From IMG/VR virus record IMGVR_UViG_3300021197_001293, positions 1 to 42,942 of that record: a stretch of 42,942 nucleotides of DNA; one strand, 5' to 3'. The translations under genes and the position numbers were made by a program. Shown here one piece after another: positions 19,001-26,140 of this stretch. The notes under the pieces were generated by a model. It was not told the origin of the DNA. It did no database searches and saw only the letters and a list, made by a program, of their open reading frames with translations. Numbering within the stretch: position 1 is the first letter of the stretch; every line of letters starts with the position of its first letter. Source of the stretch: a virus.

Positions 19001-20970
19001 ATTTAACATTATGTAATTTAGCAGCAACTGCAACTCCTTGTTGTCAACCACCACAAACAGGATACTATGTTTGTGATACAGGAAATCCAAACCCAGGTAC
19101 TGGAGTTTGTCCTTGTGTGTGGGACGCAAATGCTATTGTGGGGTATAATTCTATCTCAGATTGTACAGGTGACACCACTACATGTTGTTACCAACCAACT
19201 CCAACAATGTGGAAATGTAACCCTTATTCAGCAACTACATCAGGATGGTCAGGTTGGGATGGTTATTTACAACAGATGAATACTCTAGGGGCTACAACGT
19301 TAAATCATTTTACTATAGACGCTGCAGATGCTCAATATCTAGTATCTATGGGGCAGTCTCAAGCATACGCCAATACAATAATAAATGCAGGATATTTCCC
19401 AGATGCACTAACAGCTTTACAAGTGTTTTTTGCTAAAGTTAGAGGGTTGGGTTATGATTTTGATGGTCCTGGTTCTGTATTGAGTGGTGCTCTAATTGGT
19501 GCTTACTGGTATAGTTTTACAAATTATGTTAGTCATGTACAATGTTTTCCATATACAACACAAACAGGATTACAACAATCCCCTGACTGTTTTGCACAAG
19601 TAGCGGATGGTACCTATCGTTTGAAAAGATTATTGGTGGACATTGGCCTCCCATCTATATTTGGTGGTGGTGGTTCTGCTATAGTCTACTTTAGTGACCC
19701 TAATTATTGGTATAATGTTATGACAAATAATAGTCAACCTAACAATTGTTTAAGTAATGCCAGTGTGAATGTAATGTATAGTCCGAGTCAGGCGGGTAGT
19801 CCTCAGTATAGTCCTGATGGGTACTTACTTGACCTTGGATTACTTATTAGTACCATAAATAGTGACCCTAATATACCTTGTAATGGTCCTTCAGCACCTA
19901 CCACAGCACTTGTGGTTAATTCTGAACCAATGTGTGGACCACCATGTGAATGTTACCAACACCCTAGTGGTGTATATAGTTCACTGTCACAATGTGAACT
20001 AGACCCAACAAATTGTTGTGATACAATTATACCAGATAGTTGGGATTGTGTTAATTGTCCGGGGACATGTAATTGTTTAGACCCAGGAACCGGACTAGGT
20101 CAATACCAATCCCTGGGTGCTTGTCAAACTGCTTGTGTAAACCCATTATTAGGTTGTGACGATTGTGATATTACCTTAGCTAATGTTTTAACTTCAACAC
20201 CAATCTATTTGGGTGGATGGGACCCAAACACCCAATATAATTTAAGTGAGTGTGTAGTTTCTGATATTGATAATTGTTGTTATTGTTGTGTACCAGCAGG
20301 ACCTATGCCAAATAGTGCAAACCCATACAGTACTCAAAGTCTACAAACTATGTTATTTCAAGTTGTTGCAGCTTCAGTATGTAAAGATGGCCAAGGAGAC
20401 CCTAACACTATTGTAGGTGTAAATATTGGTGGGGGGATGTGGTTACCGTGTAACATTGATGCTAATAATAACCCATGTGGTACTGGGCCGGCTCAAGAAT
20501 GTGATGATTGTAATGTGACACTAGCTAACGATTTACCAACACCAGTAACTTTCCCACACCAAACAATTAATACAGCATATACTTCTGTACCATTTCAAAT
20601 AGGTCAATGTATATATAATGTAGACCCTACAAAAATCAACGAAAATTGTTGTTGGTGTTGTGGTTGTGAATTTGGTTGGGATAATGTTGATAACAAATGT
20701 GTAGAACCACTTCCTATCGGTCCTGGTGGACCAAGTTTAGCAACAGCTAGGTCTGCACAATATAGTTCAGTAATGCCACCACCTTGTCAAATTGTTAATA
20801 TGGACCCAGGTAGTGGTGACCCTAACACTGGTGATTTTATAGTTAATAATGGTACCTATAATAGTGCGTGGTTACCTTGTGGTGTTAATAGTCTAAATAA
20901 TCCTTGTGGTGGTGCAAATAGTTCATCCTCATCATCCATACAACCGTCCTCATCTATAATACCTTTTTAA
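13030..20970 (+). CDS. Giant cysteine-rich modular protein, probable receptor-binding adhesin
   Basis: This single 2646-residue open frame is the largest gene here. The N-terminal part (about 1-500) is beta-rich with Pro/Gly/Ala stretches (GAGMGGAAVGAGVALSP). Six modules have the carbohydrate-binding CBM5/12-like pattern W...Y..GD.V...CY....W..C, at about 537-606, 641-688, 1162-1231, 1706-1787, 2394-2474 and 2517-2617. Between them are about 17 copies of a small motif, W.C..GC...G.Y.S..DC...C (about 700-2375). The last 270 residues contain a duplicated unit. The end is Ser-rich (SSSSSSIQPSSS). No signal peptide or membrane segment is seen, as expected for a virion protein. The polysaccharide target is unknown. 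CBM-like assignment is by pattern only, and many modules are degenerate. Confidence 0.82.
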   Translation: MDIQKFTIRRNTPDTGSTGTIPCTGGTNFYPINLSTNCSGDTMYNSTGSQIMSALDSGVMSSFPDELKDCSPTIPCVILWDAALSPNPNNCYNPDGYSYVKFKGLVLTSGGTFYTGSYNDLITIYDVTNTNINQPLNSQGVNAFWGESVEICSCLDPLDDILYKLPLTLTQDFNDIGHYSIWDGRIDQQQVFSNFTFTANTTGNGMKIQVYNTTNFGSYKEFQQSPYRIDWGECDCSIPVNANGYPCCEDLQYPSLTSEYEYVNPSQYSIKITHEGPWGPTSVSQIITVPNLTYTQILAQPFSSAPPTGAGMGGAAVGAGVALSPTTPGGNPYQVNLSGPNPTPSVTPPPMFTSTAYHGTYGTIGTPNYYPLDSGTNINQYSGTSIGCFELTGITESSVGIFSTYSNVPSTTAPGFLPNGFEKFVTVPVGGDVIDPLTNTITAGMMGEIFEANAIYTGYTISSANGQTPIDFYDFPNGITIFVATSCGLNSLAFGGEDCFECPEETCEFCLTKDEYIDRVTLTVETITPNPPSNPPNWSPFVDYVKGDIVYDVTPQSCCCYIAVTDITQTSNTGGNSPFAGILPHQLYQGVYINPTGPDVHVWEGCTPDCVSCPTGSALPCEDPYNIFNAYSPMGTIGIAGQWNNTQVFNAGEFIYGPDGNCYRAINNVPAGIVPTATTNVTSWDYVGCASWVCPQDLTNVGVDVCELISGSTPNSFTFYAGPGGCLTAYNNGNCPVDDRWHCPNQYNCDTPGCIQIDYTHPQYNNPGYPLSVTFSSMTDCEDWCNPIAWSCTTPTNTPCCSEVSCAALPDSDYYDIMTNYILATAQVTATNNQLFLDPFYTLNDCETGVPGQGISACCDFTAWEYFCDTGCVQITGGNYPTSGDCASDPNNLGGLPGPCGWDCYDPWYQPCSGGTGFPGSTTCVPCYTNGCGQYNTSADCCTYCNPPLTDCWVCLSGSATPCQNLAPCPTPLPTWEADWAIDPALVPLSGFGANPNPTDPTLALLYPNGSYATAQDCDDNCPTDGGIDCLVSLTNGSSYGNCANYPNPVALPSGWGWSPGGPYDSYSACCIATGCCDIECDENSSIFNPMSGLYDPSWPYWPCVYTPVAVGSANIPCSPLGPVYCTFTECVTDNPNGCIPDGETCECACDPFTGGVGVDQEEWDSTYNNYQLYDYVSWQVGAPDVCCYYCDVPMGSNPYVGPPAGFYDCNYFIPGGPDAPNGTPNAWISCGSTPSGNTVGGCDPCQQVDGDTYSCDFIDGCVLNVIPCNFVLGSEAANNCYTASTCMDHCKAGCFCDDNGTPSDPSDDFTDCVMQQDVINGVTTNSSSWYGFLSVWQCQQGILAPPPSNLDCCSGATSKFHCDDTEWCSSLNPCVAPDGCGCIEVFPGDPLYPTAAYTTLSDCQQNCKWACDPSSTGGQCQFVGNNPLNLFPEHTSAFDCWSNTNNCNCTAPSVYFCDTNAGQSATTTNCFPETTIVSWIATPPFPGWTQNQVFGQQGTGTPYPAGATGFASLGDCQAACRFCCDTNVSCTCDLNPYNFSCALSIGDCISLQAQYPCCPQTTEYCCDETLGCISFVGTMPASCVHGPFTTPTQCQDECNFICGECKPDLGPIAQPDPCHCSLITIPFYSAVPPYGACTAYNTLADCTANSYPLGGTGSNNTTCCPCEDCKTAGSVTFPVIDAAGTWSLSNVVIPTPIVGSVLATPAWTPAISYNIGDVVIDAGGSGGTLTSCCFVMVYDQYDHVLHSFMNPHQWYDAYANELANNTPSTFPGGQPNGGYPMWVPCDTSCPTTAATPTMYECLPGQPIYTGPCMNATLQYPINPVGTTGYGAMGINAGTSSWSFPQIFFDWIVQTFPPNTAFASKKAVSPNAVNASCPNPDPNQYGGAGGMFLTRPRCHNQNVIYTPANGCGGLFIDWNDAIAKLNLVNANLSLPQTFNTGMNVQEARDEMTSYGETNVGLFAGYSSCQCSQVGPCSCQQCTSGLNCVYPNLTLCNLAATATPCCQPPQTGYYVCDTGNPNPGTGVCPCVWDANAIVGYNSISDCTGDTTTCCYQPTPTMWKCNPYSATTSGWSGWDGYLQQMNTLGATTLNHFTIDAADAQYLVSMGQSQAYANTIINAGYFPDALTALQVFFAKVRGLGYDFDGPGSVLSGALIGAYWYSFTNYVSHVQCFPYTTQTGLQQSPDCFAQVADGTYRLKRLLVDIGLPSIFGGGGSAIVYFSDPNYWYNVMTNNSQPNNCLSNASVNVMYSPSQAGSPQYSPDGYLLDLGLLISTINSDPNIPCNGPSAPTTALVVNSEPMCGPPCECYQHPSGVYSSLSQCELDPTNCCDTIIPDSWDCVNCPGTCNCLDPGTGLGQYQSLGACQTACVNPLLGCDDCDITLANVLTSTPIYLGGWDPNTQYNLSECVVSDIDNCCYCCVPAGPMPNSANPYSTQSLQTMLFQVVAASVCKDGQGDPNTIVGVNIGGGMWLPCNIDANNNPCGTGPAQECDDCNVTLANDLPTPVTFPHQTINTAYTSVPFQIGQCIYNVDPTKINENCCWCCGCEFGWDNVDNKCVEPLPIGPGGPSLATARSAQYSSVMPPPCQIVNMDPGSGDPNTGDFIVNNGTYNSAWLPCGVNSLNNPCGGANSSSSSSIQPSSSIIPF
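15250..20150 (+). repeat. Array of about 17 short cysteine-motif repeats within the giant protein
   Basis: The coding sequence repeatedly yields Tyr or Phe, a small residue, two or three variable residues, Cys, three residues, Cys. Examples are AYTTLSDCQQNC, GFASLGDCQAAC, FTTPTQCQDEC, GQYNTSADCCTYC and GQYQSLGACQTAC, usually preceded by a W-x-C or F-x-C strand. Copies diverge at DNA level, so this is an old protein-level repeat rather than a recent tandem array. Four to six cysteines per unit suggest disulfide- or metal-stabilised mini-domains. Confidence 0.75.
20155..20925 (+). repeat. C-terminal duplicated module in the giant protein
   Basis: Two consecutive units share ordered landmarks. 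Unit one has CDDCDITLANVL (from residue 2376), a CBM-like core, GDPNT and WLPCNIDANNNPCG. Unit two has CDDCNVTLANDL (from residue 2491), a CBM-like core, GDPNT and WLPCGVNSLNNPCG. The second is longer because of an inserted Cys/Gly/Pro region (CCWCCGCEFGW onwards). This shows the protein has grown by internal duplication. Confidence 0.75.
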
Positions 20971-20976
20971 TTTAAA

Positions 20977-21555
20977 ATGATTATGGAATATGGGAAACAT
21001 AAAAAATATGAAATAGGGTACATCAAAGTAGATAAAAAAATTTATATGCCTACAGTAGAAAGGTTGGATAAATGGGTTGATATAATATCTAAAAAAAAAT
21101 GGTATAATAATTTTGAATTTTATATTACAGGTTCTTTTACAAGTCACATAATGAAAATAAGACCTTTTTGGCCTACATGGGATGTAGACATGGTTGTAAC
21201 ACAAGAAGAAGGTAAAGAATTGGACTACGATTTAATTAAAAGAGTCTTACTGGAATCTGTTGAGGTTGCTTTAATAGATTGTGATTTTTGGATGGACCTA
21301 AGTTTCCAAAGAAAAAAAGATATATGGGGGTTAAAACCAGGACAATCACTAAATAACGCAGACACTCACATAGTAAAAGCAATCAAATATAGTAATAAAG
21401 GTAAGGTAGAGTTAACTAAAGATTTATGGGAAATACACAGAGAGTTTCCCCTAAAAAAACATATAGCAAGAAATAAGTTTGGTTTTAAATACGGTAAACC
21501 AATTTCAATAAAAGAATATAAAGAAAAATATTATGAACAAAATGTGTCAGTATAA
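20977..21555 (+). CDS. Nucleotidyltransferase-fold protein
   Basis: The 192-residue protein carries the hallmark pattern of the nucleotidyltransferase superfamily. G52-S53 sits in FYITGSFTSH, D69-V-D71 in WDVDMVV, and a third acidic residue D107 in WMDLSF follows on the next strand. From family knowledge these acids bind two metal ions and the enzyme moves a nucleotidyl group to a protein, RNA, or small molecule. The substrate here is unknown. The C-terminal third (about 130-185) is basic and helical. The Met at codon 3 is an equally good start. It lies between adhesin and tail genes, a surprising spot for an enzyme. Fold confidence is moderate; a catalytically dead relative is possible. Confidence 0.7.
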   Translation: MIMEYGKHKKYEIGYIKVDKKIYMPTVERLDKWVDIISKKKWYNNFEFYITGSFTSHIMKIRPFWPTWDVDMVVTQEEGKELDYDLIKRVLLESVEVALIDCDFWMDLSFQRKKDIWGLKPGQSLNNADTHIVKAIKYSNKGKVELTKDLWEIHREFPLKKHIARNKFGFKYGKPISIKEYKEKYYEQNVSV

Positions 21556-21568
21556 ATTATTACTGGGA

Positions 21569-21577
21569 TATTTATAA
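21569..21577 (+). promoter_or_regulatory. TATTTATAA motif, candidate phage promoter element
   Basis: The motif lies in the 33-base gap after the nucleotidyltransferase-like gene, 11 bases before the ATG at 21589. It matches the recurring TATTTATNA consensus. It would begin a unit covering the 73-residue gene and the following tail genes. Promoter function is inferred. Confidence 0.35.
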
Positions 21578-21588
21578 TAAAATAATAG

Positions 21589-21810
21589 ATGGGATTTAAA
21601 AAAATTTTTAGAAATGGTTGTATACCACCTTTAACAAAAGAAGAGGTTTTAATGAATGTTTGTGAAAGACCAGAAACCAGGTCTAACATATTTATTGAAA
21701 GAGGTAAAATAACCGTCTTTGAAAAACCCCAAAGACTAGGACAAACACCAAATTTAGGTGAGTTAGAGTTACATGGATATGGGTTTTATAAAATTAATAA
21801 ACAACCTTAA
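21589..21810 (+). CDS. Small unknown protein in the tail gene block
   Basis: The 73-residue protein begins MGFKKIFRNGCIPPLTKEEV and contains an amphipathic helix followed by IFIERGKITVF strands and a GELELHGYGFY ending. It has two cysteines (C11, C25) with no metal-site spacing. No family is recognised. It starts 33 bases after the previous gene behind a candidate promoter and ends 2 bases before the 302-residue tail gene, so both are probably translated from one message. A small baseplate or tail-completion factor is possible. Confidence 0.65.
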   Translation: MGFKKIFRNGCIPPLTKEEVLMNVCERPETRSNIFIERGKITVFEKPQRLGQTPNLGELELHGYGFYKINKQP

Positions 21811-21812
21811 AA

Positions 21813-22721
21813 ATGGCATTAGGAGCATACGGAATAAAAAGACCAGCTGACGTACTTCCAGACGACGTACAAATTATTGTACACTACACACCAAGTAGGG
21901 ACGCAACCTCTAATTTTGTAGTTTCACAATTACCAGCAAATACCTTATTAACACCACATTACCACCAAAATAATACTGGTGGGGCAAACGGTGTTGAAAT
22001 TCTAGGTGGACTATACGATTTACAATTACCGTCCAACGTATTCGCATCTAAAGGAATTTATACAATTTATATTAGACCAGTAGAGATAAGAACTACTATA
22101 ATAGATTGTGGTATCTTAGCTTCTCTACCAAACGTAAAAGGGCTTGTCTTTGATTTAAATAATGTACCAGCAGCATATAGAAGTAGATTTAAACCCCATT
22201 CTTTAGTGGGTTATAGAATAGAATACTTACAAGCAAATGGAGAAAAAATACATAACTTTTTTAGAATAGTAACATCTAATTTTTATTGTGAACCAGTAGC
22301 AGCAAACCTAACAAACCCAAATCAGGTAGCACCAAGATACGTCTACACAAACACTGAAACAAATTTAATATTTTGTACACTAACACCAACAAGTGCCCCA
22401 TCAAATAATCCTAACGCGATTCCATTTATAGGGCAACCGGGACAAAACGTTATAATTACAAATACATTTTTTAACCCAATTGTTTTAGATGTAGAAATGG
22501 TAGACCATGATTTCGACACTTTAGCTATTGCATTATACGGTAACCAATCTAAATCAATAGACGACGGAATCTACACTCTTTACGACTTTAACCAAAATAT
22601 CTATCAACAATACGATTTATATGAGGTTAGAGACCAATTTAATGACCAATTATACGAAATTAGAGCAAATAGAGGTAACAATATAGATTTTAGTAAGACA
22701 TTTAGTACAATAAACGTTTAA
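21813..22721 (+). CDS. Probable tail/baseplate structural protein, function unknown
   Basis: The 302-residue protein is Asn/Thr/Pro-rich and strand-rich with no catalytic motif. It begins MALGAYGIKRPADVLPDDVQ. Notable segments are LTPHYHQNNTGG (about 50-61), IYTIYIRPVEIRTTIIDCG, a middle helix-poor region ending NPNAIPFIGQPGQNVIIT, and an acidic Tyr-rich C terminus (IYQQYDLYEVRDQFNDQLYE). No signal peptide or membrane segment is visible. It precedes the gp7/tail-protein-I-like gene by 6 bases, so it is likely part of the same wedge complex. Its stop codon lies within CGTTTAACGAG, an 11-mer that recurs at 36940-36950. Confidence 0.77.
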   Translation: MALGAYGIKRPADVLPDDVQIIVHYTPSRDATSNFVVSQLPANTLLTPHYHQNNTGGANGVEILGGLYDLQLPSNVFASKGIYTIYIRPVEIRTTIIDCGILASLPNVKGLVFDLNNVPAAYRSRFKPHSLVGYRIEYLQANGEKIHNFFRIVTSNFYCEPVAANLTNPNQVAPRYVYTNTETNLIFCTLTPTSAPSNNPNAIPFIGQPGQNVIITNTFFNPIVLDVEMVDHDFDTLAIALYGNQSKSIDDGIYTLYDFNQNIYQQYDLYEVRDQFNDQLYEIRANRGNNIDFSKTFSTINV

Positions 22722-22727
22722 CGAGTT

Positions 22728-25700
22728 ATGGCTAGTAATAGATTTAGATATCCACCAGCACCAGGACACGGAGGAGATACCTTTAGTGATAATCTAGTAG
22801 GTAATCAAATAACAGACGGGTCTTCACAAATGACCATGGGTAATTTTTCCATTGGTCAAGAATACACTCGAAGTGTATCCACACCTCAAAAACTAGAAGG
22901 ATTTTCTAATCCAATTACCCTAGAGTCTCTAGATTTTAACGACTTAAAAACAGCACAGGCATTTGTAAAAAATAATTACCAAGTATACATTAATACCGAT
23001 ACAAATAATATAGCCGAATTAGTTTTATATGGTTCATTAAAAAAGAGATTAAGTGTTGCCACCCAAAGTATCATTAATTTTTTTCCCGCAGCTCTATTCA
23101 TTGATGGGGTAAATTCACTTAACCAAAGTGGTAATACCACAGCTTATAATATAAACTACAATAGTGGTACAGACCAAACTACTTTTAATGTAAGTGTAGA
23201 CCACATATCAAATCCATTTGTTATAGAATTTACCTCAAATGGTGAGTTACTTAATACACCTATTAGTAAGGAACAAATTTTAAATAATTTAGAAATGTTT
23301 GGTTATGGAGCTGACACATTAATTAAAGTTGCAGATGGAACAGTATCTAAATTAAGAAACTTAACTACAGAATATAAAAATTATGTTTTAACCCTGGGTG
23401 GGGAAATAAATGCTTTAGAATATAAAATAATAGATTTTAAACCACAAACTGTAACTACAGGTTTTCTAACTTTTACTGTTGATGGTAATCCATTTATAAA
23501 TAATAGTAGTACTACGGATACATTCTTTATTAAACCTAATAGTTTAGAAAGTGACGAAGTATTCAAAAACTTCGATTATGTTGAAAGGTTTTTAATGAAC
23601 AGAGATGTAGTACCTGAATATACAGCAACTTTTAAATTAATAAAAGAATCTAGTGCGGGTGGAACATTTTATAGTAATACTATGATAACTTGGCCTAAAC
23701 AAGACGCTATTAATATAGACATAACTAGTAGTGGGTACACTAATTATCTGACTCAGTTATCTGACTTAGGAAATGAATTAGATGTACAAAAAACTAACTT
23801 AGTTTCTAGATTTTTAACGGCACCAGTACTAAAAGAATTTGATACCACAGACCAAAAAATAGAAAAAACACTACAAATATATGGTAGAAGTTTTGATGAT
23901 ATAAAAACATTTGTAGATGGTATAGCTTATATGACCAATGTAACATATGACAGTAAAAATAACATACCTAACGAATTAATTAAAAACTTTGCAAGAACCT
24001 TAGGGTGGTCAACACCTAACACACTAAATAACAACACATTCCTAGACAACGTATTAGGGGTAACAGCACCAGAATATTCTGGTAGTAGTGTAAGTATGAC
24101 ACCAGCAGAATTAGATATAGAATTATATAGAAGGATACTACTTAACACAGGATACCTATTTAAATCAAAAGGTACTAGGAAATCTATAGAATTTCTATTA
24201 GGTTTAATGGGTGCACCTGAAGCGTTAGTTGAGTTTAATGAGTATATAGTTTTAGCGGACGCAAAAATAAATTTAAATAAATTTTATGATACTTGGGCTG
24301 TTGTTTCGGGTGGGACATATGTAACTAAAACAATAAAATATAGTATACCATTTTCATCTTTTACATATGTTACCGGTACAACCACTAATAACTTTAATTT
24401 TGGGGACTACCCAATAGACGGTTCGGGGTACCCAAAAGTACCACCAACAAACAACAATTTCTTTTTCCAAAGAGGAGCTGGTTGGTTCGAAAGAACAGAG
24501 GAACATAAATCAGATTTAATTATAAATCAAGAAGCCTCAACATTAAGTGGGTGTAATCCTAGTGTAGTAACTAAATTTAATAATTTTACTTGGGGTGGAT
24601 TTTGGTCTACTGGTACACACTCTAACAACCCTAAAGCACCATATTTAGATAGATTTAGAAGATTTCCACATATGTATTTTGGGTATTCCCTAGAAAGAAT
24701 TATAGACGACAAGAAATCTTGGGTAGAAATAGGGGAAGATATATATAGACCAGATTTAGACCCTGATATGGACATTTTCCAAATAAATAACGCACACCAA
24801 AATTTTAAAAACAATGTTTATAGGGAAAAATGTGGACAATTACAAAGAAGAAAAGAAAAATTAATTGCTAAGTTTGAAGAATTAACCGCAGCGGGTACAA
24901 ACCCAAACTGGAGAAAAATACTTATAAGTAGAATTCGATATGTCGAAATGTTTCAAAAAAATAGATGTAAGACAGAAGATGAAACTAGAAGATATAGTTT
25001 TAACGATAGATATTGGAGAAGTGCATACTACCAAACAAGTAACGAAAAACTAATTTTAAATGTTAAAAATGTTGATTTACATTTAAACATAGGACAAGGA
25101 TTGACGTACGATGTTTGGAGACAATCTAGTTTATATAATTGCATGTTTAGTGGGGGTACATTACCACCACCATACCCATCAAGTGGTGGAACTTGGGACT
25201 CAACTAACCCACAAATTAATGCTAAAAAATTAGATTTTAAGTTATTTAGAGATAATTTCTGGAAATATTTTATTGATGTTAAAAATAGAATGACTATAAA
25301 TGACGGTAAAACTGGTGGGTATCCAGTACTACAACAAATGTACCTAGATTATCTAAATAAAAGTTGTGGTGATAATAATAAGTACACCTACACTAAAATG
25401 GTTGATTACGCTCAATCCATGGGTGACTATTGGATAAGGATAGTAGAACAAATGATGCCAGCAACAACACTATGGACTAGTGGTGTTAAAATAGAAAATT
25501 CTGATTTTCATAGAGATAAATTTGTCTATAGATGTTTTTCTATGTCAGGAATATCCTATGATTCTGGGTATACAACTACCTTTACAGTAAATCCTACAGG
25601 ATATACTTCTTTTCCAGCACCACAATTCCAAGCAAGGATGATGAGTTTCAACGCACCACCCGAAGCCCCTCAACCAAATACTATATATTATAATAACATA

Positions 25701-26132
25701 CTAACCGGTAATACAACTAATCCAATATCCACTTATGCTTCTGAATATGATATAAATCAAAAGTCATTAATATCGGGAAGTGAGTTAGTGGTCAAAGAAG
25801 GTAAAATATTAGCTAATGAATTTAACACAAACAAAAGAAAATTTGAATCCGAACCAATCTTTACAAAACAAGGTAGTACAAATAATCTTTTATGTGTGTA
25901 TGGTTTAAAAGAATTTGGTAATCAAGGACTAGGTTGGTTAAAAACCTACAATTTAAATAGTGGTGGAGGACTCACAAGTCCAACCCAACAAGCAACTACA
26001 ACTACACCACCCTCACGTGGTGGTGCCTCGGGTATAAATACAACTTCTAGTGCTGGTTCTTCAGGTGGAGGTGGATATTCATCAAGTGCTGGAGCTGGAG
26101 GTTCTTCAGGCGGAGGTGGTGGAGGATATTAA
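22728..26132 (+). CDS. Large baseplate wedge protein with tail-protein-I/gp7-like core
   Basis: The 1134 residues contain a core (about 370-515) resembling the phage tail protein I family. It has IEKTLQIYGRSFDDIKTFVDG, then NELIKNFARTLGW, then ELYRRILLNTGYLFKSKGTR, then IEFLLGLMGAPEALVEFNEY. From family knowledge this partner of gp6/GpJ (T4 gp7, P2 GpI, Tri2) completes the wedge trimer, and T4 gp7 is of similar size (about 1030). Later parts are strand-rich, with a basic helix at about 705-725 (LQRRKEKLIAKFEELTAAG). The last 55 residues are low-complexity Gly/Ser/Thr, ending GGSSGGGGGGY. The gp6-like partner is about 16 kb upstream, with the giant adhesin between. The assignment rests on pattern and length, so it is moderate. 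Confidence 0.78.
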   Translation: MASNRFRYPPAPGHGGDTFSDNLVGNQITDGSSQMTMGNFSIGQEYTRSVSTPQKLEGFSNPITLESLDFNDLKTAQAFVKNNYQVYINTDTNNIAELVLYGSLKKRLSVATQSIINFFPAALFIDGVNSLNQSGNTTAYNINYNSGTDQTTFNVSVDHISNPFVIEFTSNGELLNTPISKEQILNNLEMFGYGADTLIKVADGTVSKLRNLTTEYKNYVLTLGGEINALEYKIIDFKPQTVTTGFLTFTVDGNPFINNSSTTDTFFIKPNSLESDEVFKNFDYVERFLMNRDVVPEYTATFKLIKESSAGGTFYSNTMITWPKQDAINIDITSSGYTNYLTQLSDLGNELDVQKTNLVSRFLTAPVLKEFDTTDQKIEKTLQIYGRSFDDIKTFVDGIAYMTNVTYDSKNNIPNELIKNFARTLGWSTPNTLNNNTFLDNVLGVTAPEYSGSSVSMTPAELDIELYRRILLNTGYLFKSKGTRKSIEFLLGLMGAPEALVEFNEYIVLADAKINLNKFYDTWAVVSGGTYVTKTIKYSIPFSSFTYVTGTTTNNFNFGDYPIDGSGYPKVPPTNNNFFFQRGAGWFERTEEHKSDLIINQEASTLSGCNPSVVTKFNNFTWGGFWSTGTHSNNPKAPYLDRFRRFPHMYFGYSLERIIDDKKSWVEIGEDIYRPDLDPDMDIFQINNAHQNFKNNVYREKCGQLQRRKEKLIAKFEELTAAGTNPNWRKILISRIRYVEMFQKNRCKTEDETRRYSFNDRYWRSAYYQTSNEKLILNVKNVDLHLNIGQGLTYDVWRQSSLYNCMFSGGTLPPPYPSSGGTWDSTNPQINAKKLDFKLFRDNFWKYFIDVKNRMTINDGKTGGYPVLQQMYLDYLNKSCGDNNKYTYTKMVDYAQSMGDYWIRIVEQMMPATTLWTSGVKIENSDFHRDKFVYRCFSMSGISYDSGYTTTFTVNPTGYTSFPAPQFQARMMSFNAPPEAPQPNTIYYNNILTGNTTNPISTYASEYDINQKSLISGSELVVKEGKILANEFNTNKRKFESEPIFTKQGSTNNLLCVYGLKEFGNQGLGWLKTYNLNSGGGLTSPTQQATTTTPPSRGGASGINTTSSAGSSGGGGYSSSAGAGGSSGGGGGGY

Positions 26133-26140
26133 AAAATAAT

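Noticed and set aside
13030-20970. Diversity-generating retroelement variable region
   Set aside because: No reverse transcriptase or near-identical template repeat with A-specific changes is seen in the window.
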